A DNA stretch of 64,000 nt from Rhodanobacteraceae bacterium (lineage in GTDB: Bacteria; Pseudomonadota; Gammaproteobacteria; Xanthomonadales; SZUA-5): positions 1 to 64,000 of the forward strand of contig JADJPR010000017.1 of the NCBI GenBank assembly GCA_016713135.1, in the 5' to 3' direction. A program made the position numbers and the translations under genes. Position 1 is the stretch's first letter, and every line of letters starts with the position of its first letter. Positions 1 through 9,494 of the stretch are shown here, piece by piece. Below the pieces are notes generated by a model. That model ran no database searches and was not told where the DNA came from. It was given only the letters and a program-made list of their open reading frames with translations.

Positions 1-2460
1 GCTGCGCCGGGGTGCCGAACAGGTTCTCGACCGCCACCGTGGCGCTCATGCCGTCGGGCTTGACTCCAGCCCCGCTGGCGCTGGCCGACAGGGTGGCGCG
101 CACGCGCAGGGTGTCCGGCAGGAACTCGCGGATCTGCACCGTGGTGGCGCCGATCATGGTGCGCGAATCGTCATCGCCCAGCAGGTACAGCGTGGTTCGC
201 CAGGTGCCGGACGGGCGCTGTCCGGCGGCGCATGGCTGAAGCCGTCGAAGCCGGTGGCATCCAGCGACACCCGCTCGCGCTTGACCACGCTGCCGCGCGG
301 GTCGGAGAACTCCACTTCCAGCGGGATGCCGGCGAGCGGCCGGTTCCAGTCCGCCGCGCGCACGATGAAGCCGATGTTCACCGTGTCGCCCGGGCGGTAC
401 AGCCCGCGGTCCGAGAACAGATGCGCTTTCAACGTGCCGGCATCGATCTCGTTGGCATCGCCGCCGATGTCGAAGCGCGACAGATCCAGCCCGCGGTCAT
501 AGCTGTTGAGCGGCAGGAAGGAGGTCATCGCCTGCGGTCATGCTGATCGCCACCGGCGATTTCTCGCGCACGAATCCATCCAGCGGCGGTGAGGCGCGGC
601 CCATCGCATCGGTGTCGGCTGCGGTCAGGTCTCGCCGTTGCGCGCCAGCACGCGCACCTCGCGCGCGCGGCCACCGGCGTGCCGCCGGCCAGCGACTGCA
701 CGAACACCTCGCGCGAGCCGTCCAGGGTCTTCTTGGCGACGATGCCGAGGTCCGTCAGCACCACCAGGCGCGCGTCCATGGTCTCGCCGGAATCATTCGC
801 GATGGTCCAGTCGGGCGCCTGCTCGGCCTCGTAATCGACAGCGTGCGCAGCGACAGCAGGAACACGCCGTGGCGGGCCGCCGCTGAAGAACTCGCCGAGG
901 TCGATGCCCTCGTACAGGGTCTTCGCCGGATCGCCTGAGGGCAGCACCACGCGCTTCCATGCGCTCGACCAGGCTGTCCTCGCCGATGGTCCACAGCTCC
1001 GGCCGGCCGTAGCTGCCTTCGTTGAACTGCACCAGGTGGTAAACCGTTCGGGCACCACGCGGCCGATCTCCAGGCGGATCTTTCGGCATGTTGCGCGCCA
1101 CCACCGTGACCCGGCGCTCGCCGCGCAGCGACAGCAGCGCGCCCTCGCCCACGAAGCTCAGCAGCCGCGGGTATTCCGGCACCGTCAGCGCCACCGCGTG
1201 CGGCTTGCCGAGGATGAAGCCGCCGAAGGACTTCAGCCCCTTGTCCACCCGCACGTAGATGCGGCGACCGACCGGCGCGCTGTACTTGAAACTGTGCAGT
1301 TCCAGCCACTCGCGCTCGGCCGGATCTGCCGTGAGCTTCAGCGGCGCGGAAGCCTTCAGCAGCGCCTCGTCGATCTCGCCCTCGCTCCACTGGTAGGGAA
1401 TCGATTGCTCATCGTCCTTCAGCTTCGGATTCTTCTCCGGCAGGATCCAGGCGCGCGTCGCCGCCACCACCTCGGTGTCCTTCATCGCCGAGTTGAAGCC
1501 GATCACGATCACCTGGATCGGATCCTTGCCGGGATCCTCCACCAGCGTGGGCGACAGGTCGTCGACCGTCACCGAATACAGCGCCGGCAGGTCCACCTTC
1601 TGCGACAGCTCGGTCTCGCTGCCCGGTCCGCCGAGCAGGCTGGTGATGCCCTTGCCCACGTCGAGGAACACCTGGCCACCATTCGGCGGCAGTTCCAGCG
1701 GCGCCGAATGCACCCAGGCATTGAGCTTGCGCTGGTTGAGCTGGGTGCTGAGCGCAGGGCTCTGCAGCACCCGCCCGGCGCCATCGAACATGCGCGAACG
1801 CAGCGCGGATTCCAGCTTGGCCGCGTCCACCGGGTGGCTGAAGCGGAACTGCCACACCGCCTTCTTCAGGTTCGCGTCCTGCGGATCCTGGTAGAACTCG
1901 CTGCCGACCGATTGCACGGTGAACGGCGCGGTGTCGAACTGCAAATCGAATGGCGCCAGCACCACGGTGTCCGCCACGGTCAGTTTAGGATCGAGGGTCA
2001 CCGTGTAGTGCTGGCCCACCGGCCAGTCCGTCTGCGGCTGGAAGCGCAGCGTGCGGTCATCCTCCCAGGTCCAACTGCCCAGCAACGACGGCTCCAGCGC
2101 CACCCCCGAAGCCGGCCCGTCCACCGCCTCCAGCGGCGCCGCCGACCCCGAGAAATGCACCCGCAGCGCATCCACCCGGATGTCGTCGCGGTCGTAATCC
2201 GTCAACCCCGGCGCCGACAGCGACAACTCCAGCGCATTCGGGATCACCGGCGCCGGCCGCGTCGCCCACCAGTACATGCCATAGCCCAGCGCCGCCAGCA
2301 GCACCAGCACCCCCGCCACCTTCGCCCGCCGCTGCCACAACCAGCGACACCACGGCGGCGGATCCCACTGCCCGAACAGCGCGGTCAGGAAGGACCGCGA
2401 AGGAACGGGTGCAGCCGGCGCCGGCTGCGCGGCCGCGTCGGCGGATTCGGTGTGGTCCAT
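1..2460 (-). pseudogene. Alpha-2-macroglobulin family protein (YfhM-like), frameshifted, 3' end outside window
   Basis: Bacterial alpha-2-macroglobulins are large periplasmic protease traps anchored in the inner membrane. The ATG at 2460 gives a cytoplasmic lead, a membrane segment (about residues 45-60, VAGVLVLLAALGYGMYWWA) and then beta-sandwich domains; the frame is intact down to about 1080. Below that the homologous protein continues only by hopping frames: near 1078 after VVARNMPK, near 1040, near 960, near 870, near 640, near 530 and near 225. Recognisable pieces such as TLYEGIDLGEFF, DARLVVLTDLGIVAKK and FSDRGLYRPGDTVNIGF lie in different frames. The breaks sit at short base runs, so poor sequence quality near a contig end is as likely as real decay. 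The C-terminal half is outside the window. The family call is firm; pseudogene status is not. Confidence 0.8.
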
Positions 2461-2575
2461 GCGTGAGTTCCCCAAGGAGGCCGCGCGGGCGCACGGCAAC
2501 GTGAAGCATCACGCAAGACTACGACGGGAAGGGGCAGGACTGGGGCGGAATGCGGGCGAGGTGGGGAGGATTGGG
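2410..2575. repeat. Direct repeat, copy 1 (5' end of alpha-2-macroglobulin gene)
   Basis: About 165 bp covering the first codons and upstream region of the alpha-2-macroglobulin gene. It recurs, at roughly 85-90% identity by eye, at about 4689-4852 in the same orientation. Shared blocks include GTTCCCCAAGGAGGCCGCG and GGGGCAGGACTGGGGCGGAA. The two copies bracket the lower-GC GHKL ATPase gene. From 2576 to 2876 I see no gene, only lower-GC DNA that serves as the ATPase gene's leader. Confidence 0.8.
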
Positions 2576-2876
2576 GTCAAGACTCCTAAGTTGCCCGACT
2601 ATCTCCGTGGAATACCCACTCGCGGAGCTTTAAGGAGCATTGCCCTCTACGACTGAATGTCCCTACGCGAAAAAGACTCACCAAGGCCGCCCAAGGTCTG
2701 CACGATCAATCGGGAAAAGTCCGCACCTCACTGTCCGCGACTTGTGCACGGCCGTCGCTCGTGCAAACCTTGACAAACGACTATGGGCCCAGGACTCACG
2801 GCGAGCTGCACCCTTGCCGGGGACCGGCCCTTTAACCGGATACATCCGCAACCAATCGGCGCTCAACAGATCAACG

Positions 2877-4778
2877 ATGACTCGTACACGAAATCCAAAC
2901 GAATCCTCCTTGCGTCCAAGAGCGAGGATAATGAAGACGCTCGGTAGCGAACTTATTAGCAATGACGCCGTTGCCGTTATTGAACTGGTTAAGAACGCCT
3001 ACGACGCCGAAGCAAGTCGAGTCCTCATCAGGTTCGTCCCTCCGCTCGTGCCTGGAACGGGTCGAATTGAAGTGTTTGACGACGGCTGCGGAATGGCTCT
3101 TGACGTCGTTCGTGGTGCCTGGATGGAACCAGCGACACCTGGCAAGCGACAGACAACCAGTTCCGGACCCAAAGGCAGGCGGGTAACTGGGGAGAAGGGC
3201 ATCGGCCGTTTTGCAGCGATGCGTCTTGCTTCAGAATTGGAGTTGATCACGAGAGCAACGGGGACCAGCGAAGAAATCTACGGCATATTCGATTGGACGC
3301 AATTCGACAACGAGCAAAAATATCTGGATGAAGTTCTGATCCTTACAGAAGTGCGGGAGCCCGAAGTAATTACGAGCGATAGGGGTCTCGACGCAATCTG
3401 GCCTCGGCATGAAGTTCCCACCGCTTCCCCGCCCTCGGACCAGGGCACATTGCTCCGCATGAGCAATCTCGCCCAGGTCTGGGACAAAGACAAGTTTCGC
3501 CAGATCCAAAGGGGGCTGTCTCGATTGATCTCCCCATTTAATAATTGCGAGGACTTCACCGTTTTTCTGCAGGCACCAGAGGAGTTCTCAGAGTTTTCAT
3601 CCGAAATAACATCTCCGGCAGTCTTGAACTATCCACACTACACCGTAAGCGGATCGATCGATGCTGAAGGGAAATGCGCTCTAAAGCTAGAGGTCAAGGC
3701 AACGGGTGAAGTCAAGTCGATGGACGGTGCTTTCGTAAGGGATGGAAAGGGCGGACTCCAGTATCTCGGGATCGAGGCCTATTCTAGAGTCAAAGAGGAA
3801 GCAATAGGCGACGACAAAGAACAAAGCCAGGCACGGTGGAGGAAGAAGATCCCCGTCTGCGGGCCACTCCTTATCGAATTGCGAATCTGGGATCGAGATG
3901 ATCTTGGAAACGTAATCCAGCAAACAAAATTAAGCCTCCAGGACATTCGATCGGACTTGAACGCGTTTGCCGGCATTAACATTTACCGAGATGACTTCAG
4001 GGTTTTGCCTTATGGTGAACCAAATAATGATTGGTTACGGCTTGACATCCGCCGAGTTCAATTTCCATCTAAGCGCCTGTCAAATAACCAGATTGTTGGC
4101 CATGTTTCTATTACGGCCGACAAAAATCCAGAACTCAGAGACCAGTCAAATCGCGAGGGGCTGGACGAGAACCAAGGTTACTCAGACCTTCGCGAAATAC
4201 TAAAATCAATCCTCTCCGAAATTGAAGACCTTCGAGAATCATCAAAAACCAAAGATGGGGGCGACAACAAGGAACGCCAAGCGCGAAACCTATTTGCCCC
4301 CCTGAATCTCTCGCCCATTCGAGATCACCTCGAGTCCTTGGGGCTAAAGGATGACGTAGCCAAAGACCTCATCGATGACTTAGAAAACGCCTACAACAGG
4401 CGAGTTGAGAGCTTAAAGGCTGTCGTTGCGAAATATCACGCATTGGCAACCCTAGGGCAACTAATTGACATCTTGCTTCACGATGGCCGCCTTCCGCTGG
4501 CAAAGATCAGGAAAGAGGCCCTCCTGGCCCAAGAAGACATGGCAGAAGATCCTGCGATCTCCCGTGGTGAATTTCGAGTTCACGCAGGAAGCGGGTCGTG
4601 GAGTGGCTTGCCGTGCACGTGGGGGATCCGGTCAAGGACTAGGCGCTCCCGCGCGCGTAGTTCCCGGCGCTTGCTCGAAGAAGCAGGCGCAGCCGGCTCC
4701 GGCTGCGCGGCCGAGTCAGCGGCTAGTTTGGTCCATGCGTCAGTTCCCCAAGGAGGCCGCGCGAGCGCGCGGCAATGA
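2877..4778 (+). CDS. GHKL (histidine kinase-like) ATPase, probably 3'-truncated
   Basis: The ATG at 2877 begins MTRTRNPNESS. The N-terminal ATPase fold is clear: N-box ELVKNAYDAEA (about residues 38-48), G1 motif VFDDGCGM, and G2 motif TGEKGIGRFAAMR. After a long middle domain comes a HisKA-like stretch, LATLGQLIDILLHDGRLPL (about residues 523-541). Proteins of this layout normally carry a second ATPase domain there, but here recognisable sequence stops at about 4560. It then runs into high-GC DNA and the repeat copy, in frame only by chance to 4778. Base composition is clearly lower in GC than its neighbours, which suggests transfer. Such double-ATPase proteins often occur in defence or mobile islands, and the restriction-modification genes next door fit that. 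Function is not established. The frame is also open back to 2640. Confidence 0.65.
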   Translation: MTRTRNPNESSLRPRARIMKTLGSELISNDAVAVIELVKNAYDAEASRVLIRFVPPLVPGTGRIEVFDDGCGMALDVVRGAWMEPATPGKRQTTSSGPKGRRVTGEKGIGRFAAMRLASELELITRATGTSEEIYGIFDWTQFDNEQKYLDEVLILTEVREPEVITSDRGLDAIWPRHEVPTASPPSDQGTLLRMSNLAQVWDKDKFRQIQRGLSRLISPFNNCEDFTVFLQAPEEFSEFSSEITSPAVLNYPHYTVSGSIDAEGKCALKLEVKATGEVKSMDGAFVRDGKGGLQYLGIEAYSRVKEEAIGDDKEQSQARWRKKIPVCGPLLIELRIWDRDDLGNVIQQTKLSLQDIRSDLNAFAGINIYRDDFRVLPYGEPNNDWLRLDIRRVQFPSKRLSNNQIVGHVSITADKNPELRDQSNREGLDENQGYSDLREILKSILSEIEDLRESSKTKDGGDNKERQARNLFAPLNLSPIRDHLESLGLKDDVAKDLIDDLENAYNRRVESLKAVVAKYHALATLGQLIDILLHDGRLPLAKIRKEALLAQEDMAEDPAISRGEFRVHAGSGSWSGLPCTWGIRSRTRRSRARSSRRLLEEAGAAGSGCAAESAASLVHASVPQGGRASARQ

Positions 4779-4852
4779 GCAGCATCAACGGGAGACTACG
4801 ACGGGGAGGGGCAGGACTGGGGCGGAATGCGGGCGAGGTGGGAGGTTTGGGG
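4689..4852. repeat. Direct repeat, copy 2 (degenerate 5' end of alpha-2-macroglobulin gene)
   Basis: This is the second copy of the sequence at 2410-2575. On the minus strand it keeps the start MDQTS but then has a stop, so it cannot encode the alpha-2-macroglobulin N-terminus. It lies between the truncated ATPase gene and the 3' exon of the endonuclease. It marks the right edge of the inserted low-GC block. Confidence 0.75.
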
Positions 4853-4913
4853 GAAGAGCTCTCAGTGAGGGCTCGTGGCATGCCTGCCAATTGATACCTA
4901 CCTGGGCACCCGA

Positions 4914-5240
4914 TCAACCGGCTGCGCGCGCCGCCAGCACCCTCCCCGCGAACTCCGCAAACAGGTTCTTGATGCTGGTCGCTGGCGACAACGACTTGCA
5001 GGTGTCTCTGCCGGTTGGCGTCAGTTCGAGTGCGGCGGCGCTGTAGAGGCGGCGTTCGACGAGTCGCTCGCAGAGGAGTTGGTGGCGGCGGGCGTAGGAA
5101 GCGCCCTTGAACTCGGGGAATACCGGGAAGTGGGGTTCGACGCAGCGCACCTCGGTGGTCGAGCGCTCGCAGTCTTCCAGCAGCATCAGCCAGCCCACGA
5201 ACGGCGGGCGCGGGTCGACCTGGTAGACGGGGTTGAGTAG
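4914..5240 (-). pseudogene. PaeR7I/XhoI-like restriction endonuclease, 3' part (split by group II intron)
   Basis: This is the C-terminal 108 codons of the endonuclease, starting LLNPVYQVDPRPPFVGW and ending at the TGA at 4914-4916. It contains the stretch VRCVEPHFPVFPEFKGASYA, which I recognise from PaeR7I-family enzymes (CTCGAG cutters). Joined to the 5' part at 7158, with bases 5241-7157 removed, the reading frame runs straight through as STPA-LLNPVYQV. The joined protein would be 261 residues, close to PaeR7I (about 246). As the locus stands, this fragment has no start of its own and should not make active enzyme. Confidence 0.8.
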
Positions 5241-5608
5241 GTGCGCCGGCGCAAACCGGCAAAGCGTAAGGGGTGAGAGTCCCCGACAGGGAGAGGAGTA
5301 GCGATCCAATCTGTCCCCGAGTCATGCATGGCGCATCGCGAGATGCGTCGTGAAGCGTTGACAGGGGCGTCCATAGGCCAGCCATTGAGCCGCGAAAGAA
5401 CCCTAATTCCGGGTGCCGACGCTTTCTATTCGGCGGAAGGCAGCACGCTGCGACGCGCTATTCGCGAGCGTCGTGGCGACCCGGCGAGGTCGCTAGACCC
5501 TGGCATGTGGATACGCGCTTTGTACGGGAGCCGGGAGGTCTCCGGTCCGACCGGTGGGCGGTGACGCCTGTCGGCCCGTGTCGGGAAGGCGAGGAGCCGA
5601 AGCCGACA

Positions 5609-7138
5609 ATGCACGGACCGGAGAAGTCAGACTGCTGCGTAGTAGCGATGAAGTGGGCGAACAAGAACGCGCGAGCGGAGGCGGAGTTCATGGAGCGAAG
5701 GCGGCAGGCCGAAGGGAACGCGGGACAGCCACGCACGCGCCGGACGCAGAGCCGGGAAAGCGTGTCACTGCAGCTGCACCGTGTACGCGAACGGGCGAAA
5801 GTCCGAGGGCAGGAGCGCTTCACGGCGCTGTTGCACCACCTCACGCCATCGCTGTTGGCGGCCGCTTTTTCCTGGTTGAAGCGGGATGCGGCCGTCGGTG
5901 TGGATGGCGTCACGTGGCACGACTACGAGGTTGACCAGGAGCGCCGACTCGCGGATTTGCACGAGCGTGTTCACCGTGGCACCTACCGAGCACGACCTTC
6001 GCGCCGCCAGTACATCGAGAAGGCTGATGGACGGCAACGTCCCTTGGGCATCGCGGCACTGGAGGACAAGATCGTGCAGCGGGCGCTGGTGGAAGTGCTG
6101 AATGCGATTTACGAGCAGGATTTTCTGGGCTTCTCGTATGGCTTCCGACCAGGGCGTGGACAGCACGATGCGCTGGACGCTCTGGCGGTGGCGATTGGAC
6201 AGGAAAAAGTAAATTGGATCGTGGACGCCGATTTGGCGAAGTTCTTCGACACCGTGAGTCATGAGTGGTTATTGCGGTTTCTGGAGCATCGTATCGGCGA
6301 TGAGCGGGTGTTGCGGCTGATCAGGAAGTGGCTGAAAGCGGGAGTCATCGAGGACGGGGTGCACCTGGCCACCGAGGTGGGGACGCCGCAAGGCGCCGTG
6401 ATCTCACCGCTGTTGGCGAATGTGTATCTGCACTACGTCTTTGACCTCTGGGCCCAGCAATGGCGAAAGCGCCATGCCCGGGGCTCGATGATCGTGGTGC
6501 GATATGCCGATGACATCGTGCTGGGATTCCAGCACCAGAGCGACGCTGAAGCATTCCTGGTTGCGATGCGCGCACGACTGGAGCGATTTGCACTGACCCT
6601 GCATCCGGAGAAGACCCGGCTGCTGATGTTCGGCCGCTACGCGCAAGTGCAGCGCGACCGGGAGGGACAGGGTAAGGCCGAGACGTTCGACTTCTTGGGG
6701 TTCACGCACATCTGCGGACGCGACCGGCGCGGCGAATTTCAACTTCGTCGCCATACTCGGCGTGACCGCATGCGTGCTGCCCTGGTGGCGATCAGGACGG
6801 CCTGCGGAGTCGACTCCACCAACCGATCCCGGTTCAGGGGGAAATGGCTGGGGCAGGTGGTTGGCGGTTACATGGCCTACCACGGCGTACCGACCAACTT
6901 TCATCGGCTGGACGCGTTCCGGCACTACGCGGTCGACCACTGGCGCAAGGCGCTCAAGCGTCGCAGCCAGCGGGGCTCCACCACGTGGGACCGAATGAGC
7001 CAGCTGGCGGAGGCTTACATTCCCCGACCGCGCATCACCCATCCCTGGCCCAGCGTGCGCTTTCGCGTCAAACACCCAAGGTGGGAGCCCGGTGCGTTAA
7101 TTGCGCCCGCCGGGATCTGTGCGGGGGGTGCCCGGTGA
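5609..7138 (+). CDS. ltrA: Group II intron reverse transcriptase/maturase
   Basis: This intron-encoded protein binds the intron RNA, helps it splice, and copies it into DNA at new sites. I chose the ATG at 5609 (MHGPEKSDCC) because related proteins start at this point and an AG-rich stretch (GGCGAGGAG) lies upstream; the frame is open from 5507. Reverse transcriptase blocks are visible: GVDGVTW, RPLGIAALEDKIVQRA, FLGFSYGFRPGRG, DADLAKFFDTVSHEW, GTPQGAVISPLLAN and the catalytic YADD (VVRYADDIVLGF). They are followed by a maturase (X) region ending SVRFRVKHPRWEPG. I see no HNH endonuclease domain. The C-terminus overlaps domain V of the ribozyme. The length (509 aa) and intact motifs suggest it is functional. 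Confidence 0.93.
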   Translation: MHGPEKSDCCVVAMKWANKNARAEAEFMERRRQAEGNAGQPRTRRTQSRESVSLQLHRVRERAKVRGQERFTALLHHLTPSLLAAAFSWLKRDAAVGVDGVTWHDYEVDQERRLADLHERVHRGTYRARPSRRQYIEKADGRQRPLGIAALEDKIVQRALVEVLNAIYEQDFLGFSYGFRPGRGQHDALDALAVAIGQEKVNWIVDADLAKFFDTVSHEWLLRFLEHRIGDERVLRLIRKWLKAGVIEDGVHLATEVGTPQGAVISPLLANVYLHYVFDLWAQQWRKRHARGSMIVVRYADDIVLGFQHQSDAEAFLVAMRARLERFALTLHPEKTRLLMFGRYAQVQRDREGQGKAETFDFLGFTHICGRDRRGEFQLRRHTRRDRMRAALVAIRTACGVDSTNRSRFRGKWLGQVVGGYMAYHGVPTNFHRLDAFRHYAVDHWRKALKRRSQRGSTTWDRMSQLAEAYIPRPRITHPWPSVRFRVKHPRWEPGALIAPAGICAGGAR

Positions 7139-7153
7139 CGGGCATTCCTACCG
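7085..7153 (+). ncRNA. Group II intron domains V and VI
   Basis: Domain V (7085-7118) folds as GAGCCCGG / CCGGGATC with an inner GCG/CGC and a TTAATT loop, the catalytic hairpin typical of bacterial group II introns. Domain VI (7121-7153) pairs GCGG/CCGC and GGGTGCCC/GGGCATTC around a GTGA loop. An unpaired A near 7150 would be the branch point. Confidence 0.85.
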
Positions 7154-7157
7154 CGAT

Positions 7158-7616
7158 CGCCGGCGTGGATTGGGCGATTGCGCTCGGTGGCGCCGGCCGG
7201 TGACCGTAGGCGCCGAGGTGGTGGGCGACCCAGAGATCGGCTGCGGAGCCGATGACTTCCTCGCTGCGGTTGTTGAAGTTGTTGCCGAAGGAGCCGACCT
7301 GCGACTTGAACTCGAACACTCCGAGCAAACGCTGCTTGTGGATGACTACGGCATCCCAGTCTTTGGTCGCGCGGAAGAACCCCGGCAAGGCGACCTTGGA
7401 TTTCTGGCGATGGACGGCGTCGGCGGGCAGGCCGCAGTGGCGGGCGACGTGCTCGACGAGATCGATGAAACCGTCCATGTTCTTGCCGCCGAGCACGCTG
7501 TCACGCGTGCCACCCTGGGTGCGCTCGGCGCTGGCGCTGGATCGGCCGGCCCAGAAGGTCCGCGTGGCTTGGCGCACGCGTTCGTCGAAGTCGTCGGGCA
7601 ACAGGCTGGGCGTCAT
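7158..7616 (-). pseudogene. PaeR7I/XhoI-like restriction endonuclease, 5' part (split by group II intron)
   Basis: The ATG at 7616 overlaps the methyltransferase stop as ATGA, so the two genes form a tight operon. The 153 codons before the intron start MTPSLLPDDFDERVRQATR and include FFRATKDWDAVVIHK and LLGVFEFKSQVGSFGNNFNN. The pattern D-x-E-x-K (here in DWDAVV...FEFKSQ) fits a PD-(D/E)XK nuclease centre and matches the PaeR7I family as I know it. The frame continues into the intron for a few meaningless codons and would yield a chimeric truncated protein. With the methyltransferase intact, the host would have a solitary methylase phenotype. Confidence 0.82.
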
Positions 7617-9382
7617 TCGCGGCGATTCCTGCGCTTGGCGGTGACTTGCGCTTGCGCCGCCATCTGCCGCGTGCGCTCGGCGTCTTCGGGCGACAGGCCG
7701 TAGAGCCGGAACACCGGTTCGTCGATGGCTTGCTGATCCTTGGCGCAAGCTGCTTGAACCAATTCGTCGCGCAGTGGCGGCGGCACATCGTGCCAGTGTG
7801 GGATGCGGATGCGGCGCAGGTATTGGGCCTGGAAGCGCAGGAACCCGCCGGCCATGCGTGTGCAGTAGGTGGCGACCAGCAGTACCGTGACCGAGGAGCG
7901 CAACACCGCCTGCAGGGCACGCAGATCCCATTGCGCGGAGGTGACGTAATAGAGGTTGTGGTGGGGATAGTAGTGGCCTTCGTCCAGCACGAAGGTCGCC
8001 TCGCCCTTGATGTCCGGCACCAGCAGCTTCGGTTGCTGCACCAGATCGGGATAGATGCGGTCGATGGTTCGATACCAGGCATCGCCGTTCCTGGTGGCGA
8101 CATGCCGGCCGGCGACGGCCTGGTAGTGCTGGTGGAAGTAGGCGGACAACTGCGGGTAGTCGGCGAGATCGACGACACCGCCTTCGTCACGGAACGGATT
8201 GACCACGCCCTTGCCGCCCCAGCGGATCTGTCCGTCGATCAGATCGCGCGCCATCACCAGCGGCAGCTTGCGGCTGGCCTCGACCGGCAGCGCGTCGAGC
8301 GGCCCGATGAAGACGCGGTCACAACCGGTGGCGACCCCGATGCCGACCTTGCAGCCGGCCTGCTCCAGCGTCGGATAGGTCTGCTCCAGCCGGCGCACGA
8401 GGTCCAGCCGGGTCAGGTCATCCAGCAGCCAGGGCGCCGCGCCGGCCCCCGCCAGCGAGATCTCGCCGACCAGGGACTCGTCGGCCTGCTCGGCGAGCAT
8501 TGCGGCGACCAGCCGCGGCAGCCCGTGCTCGTCGGTGATCGTGCCGGGCCGGGCGACGCGTGTAGCTGCGGCGATATGGGCATCGCTGGCCGCGCGCGCG
8601 ATCACGGTAATCGCGGGATAGGCGATCACCTCGGAATGGAAGGCGTCGATGCCTTCCATGTCGATGTAGTGCTGCAGCGCGAACCCATGCACGATCTTGG
8701 CGCGCAGCGGGCCGCCGTACTTGTTCTTGAGCCAGCGGTTGGCGCAGATGAAGCCCAGGCGCCCGCCGGGCGCAAGCAGATCGAGCGCGCGCTCGTAGAA
8801 CGCGATGTAAAGATCGGCACGGTCGAACATCGTCCGGAACCGCGCGCGGTACTCGCGCAGCAAAGCTTCCGGGATGCGCTCCTGGCGCACATAGGGCGGG
8901 TTGCCGACGACAAACTCGAACTCGCCAGCAAGCCCGCAGAGCAGGAAGTCGTCGCACAGCAGCCATTCCCGGCACAGCGCGCCAGCATCGGCCGGATCCA
9001 CGCCATGCGCGATCAGGCGCGCACGGACCTGCAGGGCGGTGGCCTCGTAACTGTCGCGGTGCAGCTCCACGGCGCGAATCGCCGGCGCCAGCGTGCGCGC
9101 CGCGTCATCGAGGCGGCCGCCGGCAAGTCGATACGCAGCCAGCAGGCGATCCACCGCCGCCAAAAGGAACTCGCCGCCGCCGAACGAAGGCTCCAGCAGA
9201 CGCATCCGGTGCAACGGGAGGGTGGCGACATAACCGGACAGGTCGAGGATCGCCGCGACCACCTCCGGCCGCGTGAACACCGCGCCACGCTCGGTCTCAT
9301 CGTTGCTCGCAAGCTCCGAGACCGCGGCCGCGATCTCCGGACCGCGCGCGCTGGGGCCAAGGATGTCGAGCAGATGGAACAC
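7613..9382 (-). CDS. Type II N6-adenine DNA methyltransferase (PaeR7I-like modification enzyme)
   Basis: Methylates adenine in the system's recognition site, probably CTCGAG if specificity follows PaeR7I. The SAM-binding motif I region is LLEPSFGGGEFLLAAVDRL, near the N-terminus. The catalytic motif IV is NPPY in FVVGNPPYVRQER (about residue 160). It is followed by GRLGFICANRWLKNKYGG, typical of Eco57I-like single-chain methyltransferases with a C-terminal target-recognition half. I chose the GTG at 9382 (VFHLLDILG) because upstream codons look non-coding; the frame stays open to 9526. Predicted 589 aa. The endonuclease gene starts in the ATGA at its stop. The protein looks intact, so it should still protect the genome even though the nuclease is broken. 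Confidence 0.88.
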   Translation of the reverse strand: MFHLLDILGPSARGPEIAAAVSELASNDETERGAVFTRPEVVAAILDLSGYVATLPLHRMRLLEPSFGGGEFLLAAVDRLLAAYRLAGGRLDDAARTLAPAIRAVELHRDSYEATALQVRARLIAHGVDPADAGALCREWLLCDDFLLCGLAGEFEFVVGNPPYVRQERIPEALLREYRARFRTMFDRADLYIAFYERALDLLAPGGRLGFICANRWLKNKYGGPLRAKIVHGFALQHYIDMEGIDAFHSEVIAYPAITVIARAASDAHIAAATRVARPGTITDEHGLPRLVAAMLAEQADESLVGEISLAGAGAAPWLLDDLTRLDLVRRLEQTYPTLEQAGCKVGIGVATGCDRVFIGPLDALPVEASRKLPLVMARDLIDGQIRWGGKGVVNPFRDEGGVVDLADYPQLSAYFHQHYQAVAGRHVATRNGDAWYRTIDRIYPDLVQQPKLLVPDIKGEATFVLDEGHYYPHHNLYYVTSAQWDLRALQAVLRSSVTVLLVATYCTRMAGGFLRFQAQYLRRIRIPHWHDVPPPLRDELVQAACAKDQQAIDEPVFRLYGLSPEDAERTRQMAAQAQVTAKRRNRRE

Positions 9383-9494
9383 GGTGTGGCCGGGTGATGA
9401 GCGTGGCTGGGATATTCGCGGCTGCCGGACTGGCGTGCAACAGCGCTGTGTCGGGTGAGTGCAGGCTGGTGACCCCGTTTGCGCAGTGGCTCGG

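Larger units (their letters stand above)
5241..7157 (+). mobile_element. Group II intron, inserted antisense into the restriction endonuclease gene
   Basis: The 5' end reads GTGCGCC (group II consensus GUGYG). The 3' end carries a domain V hairpin (about 7085-7118, GAGCCCGGTGCG ... CGCCGGGATCTG) and a domain VI hairpin (about 7121-7153), with a bulged A near 7150, ending CCTACCGCGAT. Removing exactly 5241-7157 restores the endonuclease frame, which fixes both boundaries. The element encodes one reverse transcriptase/maturase. It lies on the strand opposite to the endonuclease gene, so it cannot splice out of endonuclease mRNA. The insertion is therefore disruptive rather than silent. Bases 5246-5608 hold the domain I ribozyme region and no gene. 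Confidence 0.9.

Noticed and set aside
904..2466. 520-codon plus-strand open frame
   Set aside because: Antisense shadow of the alpha-2-macroglobulin gene. It has no ribosome site and is Arg/Gln/His-rich, as expected of high-GC antisense frames.
4560..4660. Separate short gene ending VVEWLAVHVGDPVKD between the ATPase and the repeat copy
   Set aside because: The stretch looks protein-like in one frame but has no start or ribosome site and is only about 20 codons. It may be the tail of an older gene cut by the insertion; too little to call.
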